Shown here one piece after another: positions 47,325 through 58,914 of a DNA stretch of 64,000 nt. Each line of letters opens with the position of its first letter. Within the stretch, counting starts at the first letter, position 1. Under the pieces are notes generated by a model that did not search any database, had not been told where the DNA came from, and worked only from the letters and a program-made list of their open reading frames with translations. The translations under genes were made by a program, and so were the position numbers. Source of the DNA: Benincasa hispida (lineage: Eukaryota; Streptophyta; Magnoliopsida; Cucurbitales; Cucurbitaceae); assembly GCF_009727055.1 (NCBI RefSeq), contig NC_052354.1:44778077-44842076 (forward strand), in the 5' to 3' direction.

Positions 47325-49299
47325 GGATGAAATGCAGAAATGACGTCATCTAGGCCTTTTATTAGAATTATGCAGGGTTATGTTAAGGCAGAATAGGGCG
47401 GAATATGTTTTGGAATTCATGAGAAAATGAGTTGCGTTCTATCGGCAATTAAGAATCTCGACAAAACCAACTATTTATGCATTAATTATGCGTTTCAAAT
47501 TGTCTATCTTTGTTAGCCTAACGCAAGAAGCGGATACATACGCGAAAGCCGAGCTAATCGTAAAGACGGAACCGCATGTGGAAGTTTCTCCTCACAAAGG
47601 CAAACGCATTACGTCCGACGCATGGATGTTGGCACCATCAATCGCATGCGTCCATCACATAAAGGTTGCGGTCCGTCAAGCGAGATCGCGGTCATATCGC
47701 TGAAAGTTGCGCCAGCGATCGAATGCGGTCATCGTAAGGAGATTACAACTACTTGATGATAACCATAATAGAGGGATGGACGTTAAGGTTGGTGAATGCA
47801 ACATGATTGCATATCTCAGGAGTATCAAAAGATATGTTGACATTTCATCTACCACACCGTTAGCAACAGAGATTCAAAACAGGACCATCACGCCCCCAAT
47901 GTCAGAATCAGAGCAGGTCCATTAATGTTGTTTGTTGTGATCAAGCTCTATAAATTGAAGCCGCTGAGCATTAATTTCAGATCATCCAAGATTTTTCACC
48001 TGAGGCTCGCCTTAGGGCGGATCTTATGATCCAGACGAACGCGTGAGAAGAAAGCTTGAGAGTTTTTCATCTCCTTCATCCATTCAAGTGACGACCAGAG
48101 CTTCGCCAAAGTTAGAGCTCGAGAGAGTCTGCTCCACCATCCATCCATGGCACCACCGGCAGCTTTGACACACATCTGCTGGAAGCAAGACATTTGCCTC
48201 CAGCTGGTTCTTTCATTTTCTCTTATTTCCTTATATTGTATTGTATTACATCATGCTTTAAGGAATTAATACCTTTTGTGAACAATTCATTTCTATTAAT
48301 TTCCTTCGACTCCATCTCCATCTTCATTACTTAGCATCCTTAACTTTTCATTGTATCACTTATTGAGATTGTTAGAGAGTATCGCATACTTAGTCATGCG
48401 GCATAGGAATATGAAGCATGTAGTAAACCACCGTGAGGTATGCGTTGTATGAGTGTTATGAGGAAAACCTTATTTGCTTGAGTGTAAGCTATAACAACCC
48501 CTGTCTATAGGCGATGCAATGCTTTTCTTGAGTAAAGTCAGCAACAACTAACTGCCCGGGAGGATAAGTGGTTGGTCGCATTAAGCAATGTAAGCAAGTA
48601 TTCACTGGAGATAGGAATAATCTTACGTCAGCCAGGTTTATGCGATTACCTTGTCTTATGAGCGCATCATTCATCATTTAAGCATACTTGGGAGAGTAAT
48701 CTAAAAACCAAATCTAAGACTCGAGAGAGTGGATTGGAATGCATAAACAAGAATGGGGAACTTACAGATAAGCTCCGTTTGCTATTACACAGTGTATGCA
48801 CCCTACGGATAGGATAATGCATGCTTCTAGAAGTGGGATACAGTGGTATGCGGTCATCTTGTTTATGTATGGGAGCACATGAGCAAGAATAGAGACTTAG
48901 AAATAAGGCCTTTCGACACATCGTATATACACTGCATGCATCCTAAAATTAGGCTCAAGTGTGTGTAGTGTGTTGGCTGAGGTTGCCTTTGCGGCCAGGC
49001 TTAGGGTTGCGATGAAGACATCTTCACATTTTATCTATTTTCCATGCATTTTACTACGCGTCAACAATTTCTGTGTCTCTATCTCTCATTTATATTCCCA
49101 CTGCTTTGTTTGTCAGTTAAGAGTAGGAGTAGTTTATTAGCTTATACCCCCCATCATTCTTTTATTCATCCGCCACAAACACATCACCGCATACACTTAG
49201 CTACAACCTCGGATCACCCAAGAAACTTGTGTTCGCGTTATACTTGGCACGAGCGCAAGAAAACTTGTGAGTATTGTAGCTTGTGCTAATTTTACATCA
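47325..49299 (+). repeat. 5' LTR of gypsy element
   Basis: Begins GGATGAAATGC (the sister LTR begins TGATGACATGC) and ends TTTTACATCA. It has TATAAAT at 47,949-47,955, conserved at 51,393-51,399. It lacks about 110-135 bases near its end that the 3' LTR has (55,335-55,450). Confidence 0.88.
47949..47955 (+). promoter_or_regulatory. TATA box of gypsy LTR
   Basis: TATAAAT in the context AGCTCTATAAATTGAAGCC. It is kept in the 3' LTR (51,393-51,399) and, reversed, in the LTRs at about 993-1,002 and 62,492-62,500. Conservation in four copies makes it a likely core promoter. Confidence 0.6.
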
Positions 49300-50784
49300 C
49301 CAAGTTTTTAACGTCGTTGCCGAGGACTTGGTAGCTAATTGTTTTTTAAGTTTTATGTTTTTGCAGGCAACCTTTTTACCTTGGGAGTATTGTAGCTTGT
49401 GCGACCAAGTTGCAAACAATATTGAAGTGTAGACGATGCGCCGAAAGCTAGTATTGACCCTAAGATAGAAGGGCAATCAGTCGCATGAGCTGAAGGTGGT
49501 TCTAAGCACATGACGGCCGCATGCGCCCACCAATTACCAGAAGTTCCAAAGGTCAAGGCAAGCCCCTTGACCTAAGCAATTGAGAGCAATCTTCTGCATG
49601 GGAGACTCCTTGCGATGACATCACTTCAATCTCTCCAGGGAAGTCTTCTACTCTATCTTTACCTTGCTTTCTTAGTTTAGTTTATTTTTATGGTTATTTT
49701 GGATATGCGATTGCTTCCTTGGTTGTGTTGCGTTGCTCCTTGTAGGTGCGACAATAATTCTCCTCGGTGCGCAGTTACAACGGAAGAATCCTCCCTATCC
49801 TTCAACGCATGGCTTCAATCGCATGAATTCTAAAGCGTGGTCGCAAGCGTTATTCTACTTATGGTTCTTTTCTTGTTATTTTTTATGCATTATCCTTTTG
49901 AAATTCTCCTTGTCCGATTGCGTTCCTTTACGATGCATCTATGATGGTTCGTATAATTCACTACATCCGATAACTAAGCATCGCAAGGCTCTCCTTACTT
50001 TTAAATAGCTTCTTCAAATTTTGACAGCCTAAGTTTTATTTTGTGCAAACCTTTGTTCAAACATTTGGTACTTCATTCCTGTTGATTTTGTCTTTAGCTT
50101 TGCGGCGAGAGCGCTGCCAACCTTTAAGTTTGGGGGTGGCAGCGATCCCGGAGAATTGCGTTCATTACATTGCGATCATTATTGAAAAAAATGTTTTGAG
50201 AATAACAACTCCACTGTCAACGCAATGGGGAACCAATGTTAATAAGAGTTAAGTTGTGAAAGGCACTTACTCGTAGTTGGATGTCCGCATGACACATGTA
50301 GAGGCAAGCCAAAACGAAAGTAAGTCACCAGGATCAATGTATAAGCACAACTCTTCTATCGGGTGCAAGCCAATTCGAGCAAGACATGAGTTGAGTTGAA
50401 TATGGAACGCAACCGAAGTTGGATGCCCACATGACACACGTGGGGGCAAGCCAAATGAAGAACAAAACCAGGTTCAACACTGCATTTTTAATAAGTAACC
50501 GCAAAGCTGAATTGTTTTGAACGAACGCATTCTCAAAAGCTAAATGCAAAGTTGCGGGGAATGAATAAAAAGTTTTTGAGCTAAGGCTTGCCAGATTTAA
50601 ACTTAGAAAAGATCTTTTTGAAGAAGCAGCTAAAGTGGAGGAGAGTGTTGTGGCCATGTTTGGAGGTATGAGTAAAGTATATTCTGAGAGGCTGGTCATC
50701 GCAAAGGAGAGCCAGAAGGTGAGTTAAGAATTTCTTGAGTATAACATATGCTTGAGGACAAGCATGATTTTAAGTTTGGGGGTG
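49300..50784 (+). mobile_element. Internal region of gypsy element, non-coding
   Basis: Starts with CCAAGTTTTTAACGTCGTTG, then CCGAGGAC, a decayed form of the tRNA-Asp-type primer site (usually TGGCGCCGTTGCCGGGGAC). No gag or pol motif is seen in any frame; frames such as 49,733-50,008 and 50,334-50,699 have no recognisable domain. A second purine word, TTAAGTTTGGGGGTGG, lies near 50,126-50,141, followed about 630 bases on by the real tract. The end, TTGAGGACAAGCATG, is a sequence commonly seen just before the 3' LTR in Athila/Tat-like elements. Confidence 0.75.
50772..50784 (+). other. Polypurine tract of gypsy element
   Basis: AAGTTTGGGGGTG lies immediately before the 3' LTR start TGATGACATGC at 50,785. 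Confidence 0.85.
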
Positions 50785-51977
50785 TGATGACATGCAAAAT
50801 TGCACGCCATCTTAGGCCTTTTATTTAGAATTATGAGGGCTGTTAAGCAAAATAGGCGGCAATTATGTTTGGAATTCATGAGAAAATGAGTTTGCATCCA
50901 TCGACATTAAGAATCTCGGCTAACCCACTATTATGCGTTATTATGCATTCAATTGTCTATCTTTGTAGCTAACGCAGGAAGCGGAAGTATATGCAAAAGT
51001 TAGGCTATCACAAAGATGACCGCATGCAAAGAGTTTCTCCATCGCAAAGGCGAATGCATACGTTCGACGCATGGATGTTGCGGCCATCAACCGCATGCGT
51101 CCATCACATAAAGGTTGCGGTCATCAAGCGAATGCGGTCATCGCTGAGACGTTGCGGCCATCGAGTGAATGCGGTCATCGCAAGGAGATTGTGGCTACTT
51201 GACGATAACCATAATAGAGGGATGAACGCAAGGTTGGTGAAATGAAACATGAATGCATATCTCGGGAGTATTAAAAGATGATGTTGACATTTCACCTACC
51301 ACGCCGTTAGCAGCAAAGATTCAGAAAAGGACCATCACACCATGAATGTCAGAATCAGAGCAGGTCCATTAATGTTGTCGGTGATCAAGCTCTATAAATT
51401 GAAGCCGCTAAGCATTATTTCAGATCATTCATGATTTTTCACCTGAGGCTCGCCTTAGGGCGGATCCTTATGATCCAGACGTACGCGTGAGAATAAAGCT
51501 TGAGAGTTCTTCATCTCCTTCATCCATTCCAAGTGACGACCAGAGCCTTCATCGGAGTTAGAGCTCGAGAGAGTCTGCTCCACTGCCCATCCTGGCACCA
51601 CCGGTAGCCTTGACACACATCTGCTGGAAGTAAGACACTGCCTTCAGCTGGTCCTTTCATTTTCTCTTATTTCCTTATATTGTATTGTATTACATCATGC
51701 TTTAAGGAATTAATACCTTTTGTGAACAATGCATTTCTATAATTTCCTTCGATTCCATCTTCATCTTCATTACTTAGCATCCTTAACTTTCATTGCATCA
51801 CTTAGTGAGATTGCTAGAGTGTCGCATACTTAGTCATGCAGCATAGGAATATGAAGCATGTAGCAAACCACCGGGAGGTGTGCGTTGCGTGAGTGTTATG
51901 AGAAAACCTTATTTGCTTAGTGTGAAGCTGAGCAACGCCTATCTATGGGCAGACACAATGCTTGTCTATGAGTAAAG
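50785..51977 (+). repeat. 3' LTR of gypsy element, first part
   Basis: Matches 47,325-48,538 and is interrupted after TAAAG at 51,973-51,977 by a solo LTR. It continues at 54,576-55,461. Repeated GCGGTCATCG words at 51,110-51,185 are one unit longer than in the 5' LTR. Confidence 0.9.
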
Positions 51978-52260
51978 TGTAAGACCCTAACACTAAATCT
52001 AAAGTGGAAGGTTAAATAGAGAAGAAAAATCCTAAATAAGGATATTGGGGCAAAGAGTGAAAAACACTAATACTAAATTATCCAGAAAGGTGACCAATGA
52101 GCCAATGCATATGGAAGGCTTAGGCATGTTAAACGCAAGAGTGCATGGAGAATGGAAGCAAGATGACTTGAAAAATGGCTAAGGGCTTGCATACAACCAA
52201 CGTAAAGGCATGCGAACACGGGCAGGAAGCATGCGTCAAGTGGGCATGCCAAGCGCATGG

Positions 52261-52425
52261 GCCATGCGTCAATACCAAGCGCACAGGCCATTCGTCGATA
52301 CCAAGCGTGCAGGCCATGCGTTGATACCAAGTGCACATGCCATGGGTACCAAGCGCGCAGGACATGTGTCGATGCCAAGCGTGCAGGCCATACGTCGGGG
52401 CAAGCACACAGGCCATGCGTCGAAC
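52261..52425. repeat. 26-bp minisatellite, six to seven units
   Basis: Units of the form GCCATGCGTCGATACCAAGC followed by GTGCAG start at 52,261, 52,287, 52,313, 52,339, 52,361, 52,387 and 52,412, most 26 bases long with 22- and 25-base variants. Because 26 is not a multiple of three, each unit shifts frame, which argues against coding use. Confidence 0.85.
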
Positions 52426-53147
52426 AGGTATGCCGAGCGCCCTGCTTATGCATCGAGTGGGCAAGCCATCCTATGCGTCGAGCGCTGCCGAGTCTACCGA
52501 GCAGCCATGTATCGATGCCGTTATGCCAAGTGCATGCCCATGCGGCAAGGCACGCCCATGTGGTGAGACACGCCCACGCAGCCGAGTGCGCCTATGCATC
52601 CAAGCGCGCAAGTGCCTAGGCAACATGCCCATGCGTCGATGGTCAGTATCATGCGTCATGCCAAGTAGGTCGAGCAAGCATACCTAGCAAGCCATGCGTC
52701 AAGGGTGAGCAGCCACCCTATGCATTGGTGATGGCCGACTCAATGCGATGGCTACGTGGAATTTCAATGGAGGTAAGTTGATGCATTAAGGACAAAGAGT
52801 AAGGCTAATTGATGGAAAGGAACTCCAAGAAGAATGCCAATAGTATACGATCATAAGTCTTAAACTATTTAAATGGAGGAATATGTTTAAGTATTTAAGT
52901 GACTTAGGTGGCAAAAGAGGATCACACAAAGTTCTAGTAGGAGGTGGACAAAGGAGATTTCATGCAATGGAAGTCTTATCACCCTAAGCAAGAGGTGAGT
53001 GAAAGAGAATTACATGCAAAAAAGGAAATTTTGGCTGGCACGTTGAGGTGAGAACAACTCAAGGCTAGGTTGGAGTAGGCTAAGTGTAGAAGCTCCAAAG
53101 TGAGACAAATGGAAGTTGAGTTGTCACAAGGAGTGAGTTTGGAATGG

Positions 53148-53157
53148 CTATAAATAG
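53148..53157 (+). promoter_or_regulatory. TATA box of solo LTR
   Basis: CTATAAATAG, 1.17 kb into the LTR. The sister LTR has CTATAAATAG at a similar distance from its start on the minus strand (near 46,100-46,110). Confidence 0.55.
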
Positions 53158-54575
53158 AGGGGTTGGGCGAGAAGGATTTATTCATACCATCACCAAAATC
53201 TTGTGTTGAGAGCGTATTTAGAGTGTTACATTTGAGTTATTAGGCTGCCAAGTTAATTGGAGTTCAATAGAAACAAAAGGTTGCGTTGGTAAGGCATTGA
53301 GCTAGCCCGGACGCACAACCAGCCCATGCATCCGACAACCCTGCGCTCACGCCTTGCAGTGCTACATCGTCCAGCAGCGTGCCTCGCTCGACGAATCCCG
53401 CGCGCTAGCCAGCGCAGTTTCCCCAACGTGTGACGCATCACGCCCAGTGCAGCAGCCCCACCGTGCACGCACGCCCATGCGTCAGCCCCCTGTGTGGCAC
53501 AACACGCCTACCCTGCACACAGCCAAAATGCCCAGCTGCCTACCACAGTCCAAATAACCTCTAAAGAGGCTAATTTTAGGATTTTGGCTAAATTGGAGTA
53601 GGGTAAGTTGGTATTTTCATTATATAATGGTATTTTGGCTATTTTAACATTATTTATTGATATAACAAGTATTAAATTGAGGAATTTTCATTGATATGGT
53701 GGAATTCTCAGGAAGGTATTCTCAAGGTGATTTTCGTGGAAAAACTTGCTTGTAGTGAATGGTTACTTAGTTTTATACATTGATATGTGAATATATGCAT
53801 GTAAGTGCAAAATACATGCTGATGATGTTATATCTGCTTACCATGATATTGTTTGTGAAATTTATATGGAAACTGAGTTATACCCCGACTACATAAGTTA
53901 GCATGCTTAAAAAAGTACTTGGTGGGAAAAATATAGTCGGCCTCAGTCGGTGGGAAATATAGTCAAGTTACCTAAGCAATGACTAGCAAGAAAAGAATTA
54001 TCGATGTGCACATTGGTGGGAAAAGTGGGTTATAGGAAAGTTTCCATAAAAGGTTGTTATGATTGATAGTATGTACATGATATGAACATGCCAAGTATAG
54101 CATGGAACTGGAGGAATGATGATTGAATGAATTTACACATGATCATGCATAAATTATACTAAAATTGTGATTATGTGATTGACTTCCCAAAAATATGTTT
54201 TCAAAGTGATATTATTTTTAAAAGCACCACTCACTGGCTTAGTAGCTCACACTCTTCCAAATGCTTCTTTTATCCCCTCCCCCCACTCCCCCAGGTAGCC
54301 AAAGCGGAGTGTTCAGAAAGAAGTCTACAACACCAACAACACCAGGACTTGATAAATTCTCAGGGCACGGTTCGCGATCATGTGATAAAGGAACATAGGA
54401 AATTGAACTATATGTATGAAACTTAGAAAATTATGGTAAACATGTTAAAGTGATTTGATAAGATAAGGGGGGAAATGTTTAATTAAAATGTTGTTTTGGA
54501 ATACTACTGGTTGTGACCCTCATGCTCCCCTTCCAATCTTAGGGCTAAGGCTAGGGAGGGGGTGTAGACATAAAG

Positions 54576-55461
54576 TCAAGCAACAACTAACTGCACGGGA
54601 GAGAATAAGTGGTTGGTCGCATTAAGTAATGTAAACAAGTATTCACTAGAGATAGAAATAATCTTATGTTAGCCAGGTTTATGCGATTACCTTGTCTTAT
54701 GAGCGCATCATTCATCATTTAGGCATACTTGGGAGAGTAGTCTAAAAACCAAATCTAAAACTCGAGAGAGCGGATTAGAATGCATAAGCAAGAATGGGGA
54801 ACTTAGAGATAAGCTTCATTTGCTATTACACAGCATATGCACCCTACGGATAGGATATTGCATGCGTCCAGAAGTGGGATACAGTGGTATGCGGTCATCT
54901 TGTTTATGTGTGGGAGCACATGAGCAAGAATAGAGACTTAGAAATAAGGCCTCTCGACACCGTCGCATATACACCGCATGCATCCTAGAATTAGGCTCAA
55001 GTGTGTGTAGCATGATCGCATAGCTTTGTATTGGCTGAGGTTGCCCTTGCGGTCAAGCTTAGGGTTGCAATGAAGACATCCTTACATTTTATCTATTTTT
55101 CATGCATTTTACTACCCGTCAACAATTGTCGTGTCTCTATCTCTCATTCATATTCCCACTGCTTTTTTCTATTAGTTAGGAGTAGGAGTAGATTATTAGC
55201 TTATAGCCCTCATCATTCTTTTATTAATCCACCACATACACTTAGCTATGAGTCCCTGAGTTCGACCTCGGATCATCCGAGAAACTTGTGTTCGCATTAT
55301 ACTTGGCCCGAGCGCAAGAAATCTTGTGACAGGAACGCATGGTCATCGGATATAAGAGTAACGCATATTTTCATTCCAACGCATGACCACTGACGCATGA
55401 GTATAAATGCATAACCTAAGACATGCATCGCATATTGTGTCCCACATAATTTTAATCATCA
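54576..55461 (+). repeat. 3' LTR of gypsy element, second part
   Basis: Continues the LTR after the nested insertion, matches 48,539-49,299, and ends AATCATCA at 55,461. The short frames here (54,816-55,013 and 55,031-55,393) are LTR sequence. Confidence 0.88.
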
Positions 55462-55466
55462 GCCTG

Positions 55467-56729
55467 CTGTAATTACGAGCATCTATGAAGGGTCATCGTA
55501 CTGATGATTGGTTATATCCAATGGACATAGAAATATATATATGGCAAGAAGAGTTCAACTGTCGATCTTTAGTGGAATGTCTGGTAGTTAAAGGATGGTG
55601 GATATCATGACTAAAGAGTTTAGTAAGCTATTCATGTCACGTTGGAGCTTCAAGCCTTAGGTCCATAAGGTCCCCTTGGTAGCTTGGATACAAGTTGAGA
55701 GTCAGCTTTTGGGTCAGTTTGAAATGTTCAAATTGACAAGAGGGAGTTCGATTATATATGATATAATTGAACTAGTTAATTATATATGATATAATTAACT
55801 TTATGTATGAGATACATTAATTTGGAGGAAATTGGATATAAATATGATTTATATCTAGTAGAGAAAAAATACTATAATTATTATATGATATTAATTTATA
55901 TGTTATGAATATGATGTGGTCACATTCATTGGACGGTTAAAAAGGGAAATGGGGCGACGTCTCTTCTATCTTAATAACGGATGAGTGAGTTGAAAGATCA
56001 CTTTGAGACGCATAAATAGCTTACGATGTGTCAAGCATGAGATGCATGGACATTGTGTTAAAAAGTGTGTCATTGCTTAGAAAATCAGTGTCTATACAAT
56101 AGTGCCTGCACGATCGCTTACTTATACGATATTGCTAAGCGATCGCTTAACGATTACACCTGCGCATGCTATTTACTAAACGATCGTTTACCTTTTCCTA
56201 AGCGATCGTTTAGCTCCCGATATTTACTAAACGATCGTATAGACGATTCTTTAGTTTTTCTACACGATCGTTTAGACGATTGCTTACCTTTTCCTACATG
56301 ATCGTTTAGACGATCGCTTACCTTTTTCCTACATGATCGTATACTTCATCTAAACGATCAAGCATCTTATCCATACGATAGACAAACTCATCTTCCACTT
56401 GCTTGATCATTGTATACGATCTCTCTTCCTCATCCCCTCTACCAAATCCAAACAAAGCCCACACTTTGGATTCTCACTCCAAGAATACTAAGGGCTCTAA
56501 GTAGTGGTGTCATCTCTATTTTCTTCTGTTCATGTGGATATTTTTCGAGGTAGACGATTGGGCTTTAGATTTGCTATGAAGAAAAAGTCTTCATATGGTA
56601 TGATTTCTCGATCTCTTTAACATTATGAATGCATTTTAGTATGTTTGAATGTATATGTGGTAATTCTGTCACAATGAATTGGTAAGATCCATTTCCGCTC
56701 GTAGGTACTCTTGAATAAGAGTTCCTTCA
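55467..56729 (+). mobile_element. Copia LTR, final segment with CGATCG array
   Basis: Resumes the LTR interrupted at 44,406 and 47,324. A repeated AT block (ATATATGATATAATT) lies at 55,752-55,800. At 56,110-56,370 there are at least seven CGATCG cores, many within TAAACGATCGTTTA-like palindromes. It ends GAGTTCCTTCA at 56,729. Confidence 0.85.
56110..56370. repeat. CGATCG palindrome array
   Basis: Sites such as TTACTAAACGATCGTTTACC, AAGCGATCGTTTAG and ACACGATCGTTTAG are spaced about 20-40 bases apart, alternating with CCTTTTCCTA spacers. Most sites read almost the same on both strands. Equivalent arrays lie in the other LTRs and leaders of this subfamily, but not in the related LTR of the 13,174-20,264 element. 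Confidence 0.85.
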
Positions 56730-56731
56730 AT

Positions 56732-56743
56732 TGGTACCAGAGC
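56732..56743 (+). other. Primer-binding site
   Basis: TGGTACCAGAGC, one mismatch to the plant initiator Met tRNA site, two bases after the LTR end. Confidence 0.88.
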
Positions 56744-58914
56744 ACTCGGTTTTTTATATTCCAATTCATTGTTGCAATAGAATTAAATTTACATTCACGG
56801 TGGGTGCAACATGTCTACTCTCTATTTTAATTGTTAATTCGTTTGTAGATGTGTGGATTAATGGAGTTTTCTAGGATGTAACCTCGGTTTGTTGAATTCT
56901 CTAGTTAATTGTAAAGGCCCCTGCGTTTTTTGGCATAATTAATTACTATCGAGTCTGTAAATTCAAAGTTAGTTTGAGTCTTGAGTCGTTCGTTATGAAG
57001 TTCAGAGCAAGGGTTGTTTTTCTTCGTGGAAGAAGACGATCAAGTGTTGGTCGTGTCGTGTAGACAATGAGGTAGACGATCGTTGAGTATCAGATGCTCG
57101 ACTGTCATTTAACGCACATGTGCACTAAACAATCATATAGCTCAACAAGCCTCATCGNTTTTCTTCGTGGAAGAAGACGATCAAGTGTTGGTCGTGTCGT
57201 GTAGACAATGAGGTAGACGATCGCTGAGTATCGGATGTTCGGCTGTCATTTAACGTGCGCGCGCACTAGACGGTCATATAGCCCAGTAAGCCTCATCGCT
57301 TAGTTACTGACTATACGATTGGGAGGTAATTGCATGGTAAATCGTTTACCTTTCGCGTACTAAGCAATCGTCTAAACAATCAGGCTTCACGGCCTCATTG
57401 TTGTCTATGCGATCGTTTAGCTTTTACTCTATTTTCTAGTGTGTGTTACATGATCGTTTACCTGGAGGCGTTTACTAAACGATGGGAGCTTCGCCCAGTG
57501 GTTCAAGACCCGGTTCACTTGTGAACCGGTTTGCTCAGTAGAATTATGTAAATAGATCGCTTTCTCATTCCGGTTTTGTTTTGGTTCATCCCAGTCCATT
57601 AATCCATGGTTTTATACATGTGATGTATGTTTTTTTATGTCATATGGTATGCACATACAAATAAATCCCACTTAGGTCATGCACATTCTCTTTATTATAA
57701 GTGTTATGATTTAGTGAAGCATAATTTAATTTACGTAAATACATGCTCATGTATCATATAATATAAGGGTTATATTTATGTATGCATTATTTATTTAACG
57801 TAATATTTATAAGCGTTATAAATACTTCGTTATGTGGCATGTGTATTTTAGTTTTTTATTTTATAAATAGTTATAAAATGAAATTAGAACTAAAATAATT
57901 AATAACAGATTAATATGTAGAAATTTATCTATAATAGACCTTTTGTCTAAAGCAGGTTCTGTCTAGGCTAGGGTATTTAAGGTGACGACAATGGAACACC
58001 CCTACTCAGGAACCTACCTTAAAAGGTGATTTAGATAGATTTGATGCATGCATGCAAGTTAAGGCCAGTCGTTAAAGAGCTTAATGTGACTACTTTGACT
58101 TGTTTTTATTTCAAAGAGAAAAGTTGTTTTTGAGCAAACTTAATAAATGACTTAGATTATAATCAGTAGCCGGATTATTAGGTTAATAAACTCCTAGGTA
58201 GTACATTCAGTGGGAGATACTTGGGGCATTTGATGCTTCATTTACACCTCTTGCGTTTCTCCCTCATAGTCCACATCGTGAGATCTATCCTCGATCTCGT
58301 GACACCCTGGGAGTGTCCCCCAAAAAGATGGTGTTTAGGTAAATCAATATCAAGGTGAATGGAGAGAATGTTCATAGTAAGTGGGAGCGGGAAATGTGAC
58401 AGCATATCCCACGGTCTCTCTCGTTAGATTGAATAAAGTTTCTGAGCATCACCTCGTGGCACCTTGGGTGTGTCCCCCTATAGGATGGTTATTTTGCGCG
58501 TTTCTTTATTTGATCTCCTGTAAAGAGGATAAGGTTACTTAATCTCTTGTCCTAATATGCTTTTTCCTAACGATGGGCACATTAGGGCGGGACTCTAGGG
58601 CAAAAAACGAAGGGTTACACTTACGGCAAGAAATTTTAAAGGGTTTAACAGTTCTGGACCGAACAAAATGGTGGCTATTAGGTATAGTTCCAAGAGTTAT
58701 TTCTGCCTAATGGTTGAGAATGTCTCATCCCAATGAAGGGACATCTGATACCCCACCGGTGACATTTGTCCTGCCTCATTGGGGCATCATTGCAAAATAA
58801 AAAGTCTTATCACTTAGGTACTTGGAATCTATTTTGCTAAAACTAATTGGTTAAATAAACTGTGATTTTTGCAAAATCTTATAAAAGTTATTCGTTTTTT
58901 CAGCAACGGTTTTA
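56744..58914 (+). mobile_element. Copia leader upstream of gag
   Basis: A long untranslated leader. 57,060-57,490 carries a second CGATCG-type array. 57,018-57,157 and 57,159-57,298 are near-identical tandem copies on either side of a single N. Two copies of the GGCACC-CTGGGAGTGTCC element lie near 58,300 and 58,462. TTTTTTCAGCAAC at about 58,895-58,907 is acceptor-like and sits just before the gag start. No reading frame of interest. Confidence 0.8.
57158..57158. other. Single N between near-identical 140-bp copies
   Basis: The 140 bases on each side start at the same TTTTCTTCGTGG word and end at CCTCATCG, differing at roughly a dozen positions. Either a tandem duplication or two alleles/copies placed in series. 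Confidence 0.7.

Larger units (their letters stand above)
51978..54570 (+). mobile_element. Solo LTR nested in gypsy 3' LTR, 2,593 bp
   Basis: TAAAG at 51,973-51,977 is repeated at 54,571-54,575. The insert begins TGTAAGACCC and ends GGGTGTAGACA. The plus-strand TATA box CTATAAATAG at 53,148-53,157 gives the orientation. GC-rich zones at 52,190-52,760 and 53,280-53,560 are full of ATGCGTC and CCATGCG words. No protein domain is found, and the frames at 52,073-52,687 and 53,253-53,557 are products of the GC-rich repeats. Same family as 44,407-47,300. Confidence 0.92.
47325..55461 (+). mobile_element. Non-autonomous gypsy (Athila/Tat-like) element
   Basis: Flanked by GCCTG at 47,320-47,324 and 55,462-55,466, a perfect 5-bp target duplication within the copia LTR. 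LTRs are 47,325-49,299 and 50,785-55,461 (the latter holding a nested solo LTR). The primer site after the 5' LTR is of the tRNA-Asp type, and the purine tract before the 3' LTR is AAGTTTGGGGGTG. The internal part is only about 1,485 bases and carries no gag or pol. Without the nested insertion the element is about 5.5 kb. It must have been moved by enzymes of a related autonomous element. Confidence 0.9.

Noticed and set aside
52073..52687. Overlapping frames of 110-126 codons on both strands
   Set aside because: They cover a 26-bp minisatellite in a solo LTR; the unit length is not a multiple of three, so translated repeats shift frame.
56110..56370. CRISPR-like array of spaced repeats
   Set aside because: The repeated unit is a short palindrome with irregular spacing, inside a plant LTR; no cas genes and wrong type of genome.
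57480..57530. Possible tRNA gene around GTTCAAGACCC
   Set aside because: Only a loose B-box-like word; no cloverleaf arms or A-box could be placed.
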